In this document: positions 1 through 12,500 of the stretch, piece by piece
Numbering within the stretch: the stretch's first letter is position 1
Layout of the letters: each line of letters starts with the position of its first letter
Source of the DNA: Baffinella frigidus
Lineage: Eukaryota > Cryptophyceae > Cryptomonadales > Baffinellaceae
DNA length: 12,500 nucleotides
Reading direction: 5' to 3'
Assembly (NCBI GenBank): GCA_026770585.1
Contig: MU646400.1
Span: 352,854-365,353, forward strand
Notes under the pieces: generated by a model
The model's input: the letters and a program-made list of their open reading frames with translations, nothing else
Databases searched by the model: none
What the model was told of the DNA's origin: nothing
Program-made: the position numbers and the translations under genes

Positions 1-36
<36 letters not shown>

Positions 37-73
37 AGAGAGAGGGCGCGCGCGCGCGAGAGAGAGAGAGAGA
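1..73. repeat. GA microsatellite with a GC core
   Basis: Nearly pure GA dinucleotide repeat interrupted by a short run of GC dinucleotides around 45-58. It is simple sequence with no coding sign and may begin before the window. Confidence 0.95.
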
Positions 74-78
74 CATTC

Positions 79-351
79 ATCACTACCAACACGGCCTCTA
101 GCTAGCGGGAGAGACCATTCCAGGGATCTCTGGGCTACAAGAACCCAGAACTTAAGAGACCTCTAACTCTCCATCTTCGTTTGGTGGTCACTACAGGGAT
201 ACCCCGCTCAGAAGAAACCGCGCGCCCCTAGCTAGGACCCTACAGTAGGACCAGGCCTAGGGTCCTACCATGGTCCTAGCTAGGGGGTGGGCGGTTTCGT
301 ATGAACGAGTTAGCCAGGGAGACAGAGAGCTGAATCACTACCAACACGGCC
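79..351. repeat. Direct repeat pair ATCACTACCAACACGGCC flanking a palindromic element
   Basis: The 18-base sequence ATCACTACCAACACGGCC occurs at 79-96 and again, identical, at 334-351. The 237 bp between contain the palindromic element at 214-298. The pair may be left from a local duplication. It is too long for an ordinary target-site duplication. I see no gene in 74-423. Confidence 0.7.
214..298. mobile_element. Palindromic MITE-like element, left copy
   Basis: Arm CCCCTAGCTAGGACC at 225-239 is the exact reverse complement of 272-286, and the outer GAAACCGC at 214-221 pairs with GCGGTTTC at 291-298. The core carries CCCTACAGTAGGA and CCTAGGGTCCTA. The same core occurs in an inverted-repeat element near 12301-12345, so this appears to be a dispersed non-coding element. 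No target-site duplication is clear. The class is inferred from structure only. Confidence 0.6.
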
Positions 352-423
352 GCCATGTATGCACCTCCACGGAGGCTTCGTCTGAGCAGAGGCCCCGAGA
401 GCAGAATCAGCCTTGAATACAGG

Positions 424-575
424 TAACAACACACACGAGTCTACTGTGTGTAAAATGCATGCGTGTAGGTAATACATGTAACAACACGCACGAGTCTACT
501 GTGTGTAAAATGCATGCGTGTAGGTAATACATGTAACAACACGCACGAGTCTACTGTGTGTAAAATGCATGTGTG
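424..575. repeat. 55-bp tandem repeat, about 2.7 copies
   Basis: Units start at 424, 479 and 534 with TAACAACAC and contain CACGAGTCTACTGTGTG and TAAAATGCATG. The copies are nearly identical, so the array is young or kept homogeneous. It lies downstream of the enolase 3' end. Confidence 0.92.
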
Positions 576-785
576 GGTGTCGAGGCCAGGCAGTGCGCGG
601 GAGCACACCAAGAGCACCACGCGAGTTGCTTCAAGCGTTGATGTACCAGCGAAACTCTTAATCTATCCCTGACCACACACCGATGCGCTGCGAAGCGTCT
701 GTAGGCCTCGGCGCGCCGGCCTCATGTGGAGTGCCAAGGAGCCTCGTGTGAAGCGCCCTTGGCACCCCACACGGGACTCCCCCAC
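576..785. other. Unannotated enolase downstream flank
   Basis: No convincing open frame, RNA gene or repeat seen. The segment CCTTGGCACCCCACACGGGA near 759-777 partly mirrors GTGCCAAGGAGCCTCGTGTG near 731-750, giving a weak imperfect inverted repeat. No AATAAA was found on the minus strand, so the enolase polyadenylation site could not be placed. Confidence 0.5.
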
Positions 786-889
786 CCTCCATGGCAGCAA
801 GCAGTCAGCAGTCAGCACTGCTGACAGGAAGCAAGTCAGCACGCTGACGTAAGCCAGTCGGCGTGCTTACTAAGCAGTCAGGTGACTGC

Positions 890-892
<3 letters not shown>
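786..892 (-). repeat. Inverted-repeat-rich enolase 3' UTR, with a hairpin starting at the stop codon
   Basis: On the plus strand, TAAGCAGTCA (871-880) and TGACTGCTTA (883-892) form a perfect 10-base inverted repeat. Positions 890-892 are the TAA stop of enolase read on the minus strand, so the mRNA hairpin would begin at the stop codon. Further GCAGTCAG and GTCAGCA words at 786-850 make more nested inverted repeats, such as GTCAGCAG with CTGCTGAC. A role in 3' end formation or mRNA stability is inference only. Confidence 0.7.
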
Positions 893-8227
<7,335 letters not shown>

Positions 8228-9395
8228 ATGTCGCTCTTCGATCGCCACAGCGACTGGCTCTGCCGGACTGCTGAGCAGGAGTTCGGCGAGGACTCCGGCG
8301 CGGAGAGCGCTGACTCGCAGGAGACCACCAAGTCCGCAGCCACGCCGGAGAGGAGCCCCGCGCGGGACGAGAGCCAAAGCCACAGCGCGCCGCAGTCACC
8401 CGTCCTGTGCGCCGTGCGCAGGATCGCGCCCGCTGCCGCGGCTGGGTCGCGCGGGTCGGGTTTCGCTCAGCGGCAGGGGGGGGGGTTCGGCGGAGGGGCA
8501 AACACGTTCGCGCTCCGCAGGCTCACACAGACGCTCCCTCCCAACACCGGCCCAGCTTCTCCTCCGCGCACGAAGCGCATTGTCTCGGCGCAGGAACTCC
8601 CGCCCGCAACGGGCGGTCTCGGAGGGGCATCTGCCGCAGCGGGCGCCCTCCGGCAGAGCACAGAGATCACGCAGACAGCTCCGCGCTCCGCCGCACCGCT
8701 GCCCCTGACGGAGGAGGAACTGCTGTTCCTCATCAGCGCCAGCATGGTGGATGCTAGCCTCCCAGACTTCTGCGAGGAGGCCAGCTACCCGCCCTCCCGC
8801 CAAAACCACCGCCCCCCGGTTACGCACATCGCTGGCTTGCTGCACGCGCCACCCAGCACTGCAACTGTTGCAGGCTGCACTGTAAAACGACCTCTCGCGC
8901 GTCCCCCGCATCAACACCCGTCCCACTTTGTGGGTTTCACACCTCCAACTGAGCGGGAACCCCATTCTCCAGGTCACGCGTCTGATGAAGCCAGGCGGAG
9001 AGGCACTCCCCAGCACTTGGTCCGTCCAGCCGCAATCGCTCTTCGCCGTGGCCCCGTCAGAGCTGGAGGCCCTGGCAACCCTGTAAGTGCCGCTCGCGCC
9101 CCCTTGACTTGAGGCCACAAACTGCCGCGCGCACAACTCGCACGCCACAAAGTGCTGGCGCCTGGTTGTGGCCCTGCCCCAATATCGGACGCTGCAAACA
9201 GCAAAGCCCAGGCGTCTCTCGACCAATCCCTCCTCTCGGTGCGTTGTCTTGGGGCGCGGGGGCTGTCGTTCTTTTTGACAGGATTCGTGACGTCGCTTTG
9301 ACAATTGTGGGGCTGCGGTGGGCAGATATGCCACGGAGGAGGACTACAGGCAGTACTGCGCAGACATGGCTGCGCTGGTCCAACTCATCCTCTGA
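8228..9395 (+). CDS. Hypothetical protein, three-exon model, 277 aa
   Basis: I do not recognise this protein. The proposed exons are 8228-8881, 8973-9082 and 9326-9395. Introns are GTAAAA...CTCCAG (91 bp) and GTAAGT...GGGCAG (243 bp), and the joined frame stays open to TGA at 9393-9395. It starts MSLFDRHSDWLCRTAEQEFG. Residues ~20-165 are rich in Ser, Ala, Pro, Gly and Arg and look disordered. A hydrophobic/acidic patch EEELLFLISASMVDASLPDF lies near 160-180. The C-terminal part VTRLMKPGGEALPSTWSVQP...ELEALATLYATEEDYRQYC looks folded. Exon 1 could instead run on unspliced to 9112, but the C-terminal reading is then lost. Coding-like text after the stop (NYQEMAACALYR before GTGAGG at 9431, and RVVEQLRARRGSASRQLS from 9650) suggests more exons, or a recent frameshift near 9390. 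The G10 run near 8476-8485 is a possible slippage point. Confidence 0.5.
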
Positions 9396-9570
9396 ACTAC
9401 CAAGAGATGGCCGCGTGCGCGCTGTATCGAGGTGAGGCTCACTGCTCTCAATGTCTCACACTGAGACACTTCTCTTAACACTCCCCTTTCAATTCTCTCA
9501 GCACTCCCCTCTGCGCAAGCATGCTCAGCTTGCTCCCAACCATTTTTTTTTCACGTTTTCGTGTTTCAAG

Positions 9571-9751
9571 GCCTTTGGCTCACAGCCCAGACTTTGGTGT
9601 TCGGGTCTGAACAGTCGCGGCCCTGTCTCTGATCCATCCTCCCGCGCAGAGAGTCGTGGAGCAGCTGAGGGCAAGGCGGGGCTCGGCATCGCGGCAGCTC
9701 TCTATGTGCCCCGGCATCGCGTCAGCCGCCTCTTGTGCCCAGCGCGTGTGA
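9571..9751 (+). other. Possible downstream exons of the unknown gene
   Basis: A pyrimidine-rich tract ends in TTTCAAG at 9570, followed by GCCTTTGGCTCACAGCCC. A second acceptor-like CCGCGCAG ends at 9649, followed by an open reading RVVEQLRARRGSASRQLS... to TGA at 9749-9751. Joining these to the upstream model needs a change of frame near 9390, so I leave them separate. A piece (9577-9598) recurs at 12418-12439 with one mismatch. Confidence 0.3.
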
Positions 9752-9797
9752 AGATGACACCTAGCTTTCTGCGGTCGTGCTGTGAGATCGTGAGATC

Positions 9798-9803
9798 AAT
9801 AAA
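9798..9803 (+). terminator. Candidate polyadenylation signal AATAAA
   Basis: AATAAA about 400 bases after the predicted stop of the plus-strand gene and 47 bases after the alternative stop at 9751. Other AATAAA words at about 9976 and 10180 lie in or beyond the next element, so this is the best candidate. Confidence 0.4.
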
Positions 9804-9853
9804 GCTTTCCGTGGTCCTTGGCTTTCCGCGGGCGTGACATCTTTTTGGTGGCT

Positions 9854-10033
9854 CCTTGGTCGGATAGCGACGGGGGAAACGGATCTGTTTAATCCGAGTA
9901 AGAATTATGAAAATTGGACGTGGCAAGTACCAGTGGCGTCCAGTTTGTGGGTCTTAGGTTGCTGAAAAGCATGCAAAATAAAGTCAGGTCCAGAATTGCC
10001 CAAACGATTTGCCCCCTCGCTATCCGAGCAAGG
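9854..10033. mobile_element. 180-bp MITE-like element with ~28-bp TIRs
   Basis: The left arm at 9854-9881, starting CCTTGGTCGGATAGCGA, matches the reverse complement of 10005-10033 at about 24 of 28 bases with one gap. The interior is more AT-rich than its surroundings and has no credible coding frame. No clear target-site duplication was found. Confidence 0.8.
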
Positions 10034-10274
10034 TAGAAAGGTATAGAAAGGTAGATATAAAGGTACCTGGCCAAAGGAATCAAAACATCCACGGCACGAC
10101 GGCGGTCTGCTAAATCATCTCGGTGATCATGTGGATCCGGACCATTTGATTGTCATTGAGGACTCTTTTATCTTTTACAATAAAAAACTCTCTCCAGCGT
10201 TTGGAGATCTTGAAAGACCCTCTTGCTTTGAAGTTTCAGATACAAGTCTGGTTCTATGTGTTTTTTTTTTTGTA
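10034..10274. other. AT-richer spacer, no gene recognised
   Basis: Base composition is less GC-rich than the rest of the window. It ends in a T run (about 10261-10272) just before the duplicate segment. Short open frames have no recognisable motif. Confidence 0.5.
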
Positions 10275-10808
10275 TGCTACACGCCCCCCGTCCTCTACGG
10301 GCATAGCTGGGACCAAGCCTCCGCACATTCCTGGTAGGCGTAGGCTTGCTTGCGCAAATCTAGCCAAACTTCTCAGCTCCCCGCCCTCCCCGCGCGCGGC
10401 ACGCCTCGCTCGCGGCACGCCTCGCTTTGAGTGGTCGTGGTCGAAAGGAAGGGGGGCTGAGGTGGGCCGGGTGCGGGGGGGGGGGGGGGCTATGGGCAGA
10501 GCAGCAGCCATACCTTAAGAGCTGGTGACGTCTCCAGGAAAGCTTCACCGGTTTCATCTCGTTCCGAATCCCGAGAAATCCCGAATTCCACGTGACGTGA
10601 CTTTTGGCGCATGTTTAACGCACAAAGTAAACAACCTTTGACGGAGTATCTGTCCACTTCGGGTTGACCAGTATTGGTTTCTTTTTTCGTTTAGAAGGCC
10701 CCTTTCCGCCGCCCTTCCTCGACTTTGCAGCACGCGCCTCGCCACCGCGGAGCCCTCTCTTCAGCGGGTTCTCGCGCGCATTCCGCAGCCAGGCCCGGCA
10801 ACTGGCTC

Positions 10809-10991
10809 CCACACGAGGCGGATCAAGCACACACTTTAAACCCCGGGGAGCTGTACCAGTGATGAGTGTGCTGTAATTTGTATTTGTTTGGTCACATGGG
10901 AACACTTTTTTTCCGTGTAGCCACGTGACCAGCTTTATACAAACCGCTTGCAATCGATATTTAAAAAGAGTGCTGTGGTAGCCTCGTGTGG
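10809..10991. mobile_element. MITE family with TIR CCACACGAGGC, copy 1 (183 bp)
   Basis: CCACACGAGGC (10809-10819) is the exact reverse complement of 10981-10991. The dinucleotide TC flanks both sides and occurs once in the empty site (GGCTCTGCCGG at 8257-8267), giving a 2-bp duplication. An internal hairpin is formed by GGTCACATGG (10890-10899) and CCACGTGACC (10921-10930). No transposase is present, so it is non-autonomous. Confidence 0.88.
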
Positions 10992-11010
10992 TCTGCCGGA
11001 CTGCCGAGCA

Positions 11011-11191
11011 TCTGGGGATACAGTGCCGTGTAGGATGGCCGGAGTGACTTTACCACAGCCACCTCCACTAGAAATAAACATTCTTTGAGTGGCGATGTGG
11101 TCAAATTTGACTGCAAAGAAGTCCTAGGCAGGTCCTAGGGCCCTACTGTAGGACGTATGGGCTTACTCGCCACTTGAGGGGTGGGCCAGAA
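11011..11191. mobile_element. 181-bp insertion with AGCA flanks, containing a CCACTTGAGGG-type MITE
   Basis: The insertion is bounded by AGCA (11007-11010 and 11192-11195), which is single in the parent (8274-8277), and has short TCTGG/CCAGA ends. Within it, 11083-11180 is related in inverted orientation to the intron 8 MITE: TGAGTGGCGA...TCGCCACTTGAGGG and a shared GTCCTAGGCAGGTCCTAGG core. It is either a nested insertion or a longer family member. Confidence 0.75.
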
Positions 11192-11266
11192 AGCAGGAGT
11201 TCGGCGAGGACTCGGGCGCGGAGAGCGCTGACTCGCACGAGACCACCAAGTCCGCAGCCACGTCGG

Positions 11267-11437
11267 TCGCACGAGGCTGACCAAACACCCTTTTAAAATT
11301 TCGATTATAGGCGTTTTGTATGGGTGCTGGTCACGTGGCTACACGCAAAGCGTGTAGCCACGTGGACATTACTACACAATGCATCATTTGTACAGCTCCC
11401 CGGGTTTTAAAAAGGGTCTTTGACCCGCCTCGTGTGG
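11267..11437. mobile_element. MITE family with TIR CCACACGAGGC, copy 2 (171 bp)
   Basis: The right end GCCTCGTGTGG (11427-11437) and left end TCGCACGAGGC (11267-11277) form the TIR, with an extended imperfect match through CCCTTTTAAAA. GG flanks both sides. A perfect 15-bp hairpin is at the centre: CACGTGGCTACACGC (11332-11346), loop AAA, then its complement (11350-11364). The right third matches the left third of copy 1 inverted, including CCCGGGGAGCTGTAC. Confidence 0.88.
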
Positions 11438-11476
11438 GGAGAAGAGCCCTGCGCGGGACGAGAGGCAGAGCCGCAG

Positions 11477-11553
11477 CAGTCTGTTTTTTCAGTTTTTCAA
11501 CGAATACATTGGCCCAAACTGCGAGTGGATTGGTTTCAAAGACTGGGCGGTAA
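11477..11553. mobile_element. 77-bp insertion flanked by CCGCAG
   Basis: CCGCAG at 11471-11476 and 11554-11559 flanks a T-rich insertion absent from the parent near 8391-8396. Weak inverted ends CAGTCT (11477-11482) and AGACTG (11540-11545) are seen. The class is uncertain. Confidence 0.55.
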
Positions 11554-11589
11554 CCGCAGTCACCCGTCCTCTGCGCTCTGCGAGGGATC

Positions 11590-11747
11590 TAATCCCGGCG
11601 AGTATTCCGCAGGAATACGATTTTGGCGTATCTTAAAAGGTAAGCATCAGAGAGTTGCCTATCCAGCCCTCATTTATAGCCTTGAGATACACCAAAATAG
11701 AACCGGAGATCCCCGAAATCGTATCCCTGAGGAATACTCGTTCGGAT
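11590..11747. mobile_element. 158-bp MITE with CGAGTATTCC inverted ends
   Basis: The left arm contains CGAGTATTCCGCAGGAATAC (11599-11618). The right arm contains, inverted, CGAGTATTCCTCAGGGATAC (11721-11740). A second inverted pair lies further in: ATTTTGGCGTATCTT and AAGATACGCC-like GAGATACACCAAAAT. GGGATC flanks both sides (11584-11589, 11748-11753) and corresponds to a single AGGATC in the parent (8418-8423), so a ~6-bp target duplication is likely. Confidence 0.82.
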
Positions 11748-11858
11748 GGGATCGCACCCGCTGCCGTGGCTGGGCCGCACGGGCCTCGCTCAGCGGCAAG
11801 GGGGGGGCTTTCGGTGGAGGGGGGTGCACGTTCGTGCTGGTTTGAAAAACTGATTGGT

Positions 11859-12047
11859 TAGAGCCAATGTGGTAGGACTTGGCCAAAGCGAAGTTCGAAC
11901 TAGCGAGATTGCGAACTTCTAGATGGACTCTTTTGGACATGTTTTGCAGTGCAAATCGGTGTTTACTAATAATTACGGTCCATCTAGAAGTTCGCAATCT
12001 CGCTAGTTCGAACCTCGTTTTGGCCAAGTCCTACCACATTGGCTCTA
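11859..12047. repeat. Long near-perfect hairpin: 70-bp arms, 49-bp loop
   Basis: Arms 11859-11928 and 11978-12047 are reverse complements with two mismatches by my alignment (at GCGAAG versus ACGAGG). They contain AGTTCGAACTAGCGAGATTG. Flanking 25-bp direct repeats start GTGCTGG at 11834 and 12051 (about 21 of 25 identical). There is no coding capacity. It could be a foldback transposon or, if transcribed, a long hairpin RNA. Confidence 0.92.
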
Positions 12048-12199
12048 CCTGTGCTGGGCTTAAAAACTGGTTGGTAGCCTTGGCTGGTACTCGTCGGCCA
12101 CGCTACGTGAGGCTGTGTGGGTCTTAGGTTACGAGCCTCGGCAATAGGGTTACGAGCCTGGACAATCAGGTTGTGAACCGCCCGCTGCGGTGGGCGTGC
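12048..12199. other. Spacer, no gene recognised
   Basis: Contains the right-hand 25-bp direct repeat of the hairpin and two GGTTACGAGCCT-like words near 12127 and 12148. GTGGGTCTTAGGTT at about 12118-12131 also occurs at about 9948-9961. Confidence 0.5.
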
Positions 12200-12383
12200 A
12201 CAGGGGTACCTATGACCCCGCTAGAGAGGAGGCGTCTCGAGGCTCGCTACCTGACGGACCGAGGCTCACAGTACCCCACTCGTAAGAAAGCGCCACCCCC
12301 CAGGACCCTACAGTAGACATATGCCTAGGGCCCTATGATGGTCCCAGGGGGGAGGGGGGTTCTGATGAGCGAGGTACCCCTGT
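12200..12383. mobile_element. 184-bp inverted-repeat element, TIR ACAGGGGTACCT
   Basis: ACAGGGGTACCT (12200-12211) and AGGTACCCCTGT (12372-12383) are exact inverted repeats. A nested arm GTACCCCACTCGTAAGAAA near 12280-12298 pairs imperfectly with TTCTGATGAGCGAGGTACCC near 12360-12379. The core AGGACCCTACAGTAG...CCTAGGGCCCTA is shared with the element at 214-298. Confidence 0.75.
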
Positions 12384-12417
12384 ATGCCAGACTTCAGGTG
12401 CATGTATTCACGCTGGT

Positions 12418-12439
12418 GGCTCACAGCCCGGACTTTGGT
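12418..12439 (+). repeat. Fragment matching 9577-9598 downstream of the unknown gene
   Basis: GGCTCACAGCCCGGACTTTG recurs with one difference from the 3' region of the plus-strand gene. It is probably a further remnant of the broken duplicate after a large deletion. Confidence 0.6.
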
Positions 12440-12500
12440 ACCGTAGGGCGTACGCGCCTTCTACAGGATGGCGTATGCGGCTACTCGCCACTTAAGGGAT
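12440..12500. mobile_element. MITE of the TCCCTTAAGTGGC family, cut by the window end
   Basis: The end CTCGCCACTTAAGGGAT (12484-12500) matches the right terminus of the intron 8 element inverted repeat. GCGTATGCGGCTACTCGCC upstream of it is also shared in diverged form. The left end was not located, and the right end coincides with the window edge. Confidence 0.65.

Larger units (their letters stand above)
10275..11836 (+). pseudogene. Broken second copy of the intergenic region and 5' part of the unknown gene
   Basis: Matching blocks, parent to copy: about 7729-8260 to 10275-10808; 8261-8280 to 10994-11010 plus 11196-11197; 8278-8345 to 11196-11263; about 8351-8390 to 11440-11476; 8391-8415 to 11554-11580; 8424-8515 to 11750-11836. 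A ~27-bp deletion at 10800 removes the ATG and first codons. The blocks are separated by insertions at 10809-10991, 11011-11191, 11267-11437, 11477-11553 and 11590-11747, most flanked by short direct repeats of parental sequence. Frame is lost repeatedly. The parent supplies the empty sites, which defines the insertion ends well. The G run here is 15 bases (10475-10489). Confidence 0.88.

Noticed and set aside
424-575. CRISPR-like array
   Set aside because: Whole 55-bp units repeat without unique spacers, in a eukaryotic context.
8853-9082. Reading the unknown gene as a pseudogene with an in-frame TAA at 8883
   Set aside because: A GTAAAA...CTCCAG intron at 8882-8972 removes the stop and joins the two frames exactly, which is simpler.
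8396-9334. 312-codon open frame on the minus strand
   Set aside because: Shadow of the GC-rich plus-strand gene; Arg/Ser/Ala-rich with no motif, and it runs across predicted introns of the opposite strand.
10261-10274. T run at the edge of the duplicate as a retroposition poly(A) tail
   Set aside because: The duplicate includes intergenic sequence, and homology appears to continue to the edge without a clear transcript end; evidence is too thin.

Overview
The window looks like nuclear DNA of a GC-rich unicellular eukaryote, most likely an alga. A haptophyte-like genome is my best guess, at low confidence, because nothing here is lineage-diagnostic. The evidence is a spliced enolase gene with ten GT-AG introns, G/C-ending codons, introns filled with G-rich minisatellites, and many short inverted-repeat elements.

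Layout. Positions 1-889 hold a GA/GC microsatellite, a palindromic element, a 55-bp tandem repeat and the repeat-rich 3' flank of enolase. Positions 890-7575 on the minus strand hold a complete 11-exon enolase gene. Its exons sum to 1302 nt, giving 433 codons plus TAA with every phase matching. Only about 19% of the locus is coding. Positions 7576-8227 are a divergent intergenic region. Positions 8228-9395 on the plus strand hold a plausible three-exon gene for an unrecognised 277-aa protein. Positions 9396-10280 are its 3' flank plus a 180-bp inverted-repeat element. Positions about 10275-11836 are a second, broken copy of the intergenic region plus the 5' part of the unknown gene. That copy has lost its start codon and is split by five insertions, several with inverted ends and short direct repeats. 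Positions 11834-12500 hold a 70-bp-arm hairpin and two further inverted-repeat elements.

Most unusual features. (1) Several enolase introns carry extra copies of the neighbouring exon edge together with its splice site. One fragment inside intron 9 joins the end of exon 9 directly to the start of exon 10 with no intron. (2) Most of the main intronic arrays have 7-bp units that are one- or two-base variants of the plant-type telomere heptamer GGGTTTA, with different introns carrying different variants. (3) The broken gene copy records successive insertions of several small inverted-repeat families, and one of these families also sits inside enolase intron 8.

Functionally, the one securely identified protein is glycolytic enolase. 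The divergent neighbour has no recognisable domain, so no shared pathway can be argued.
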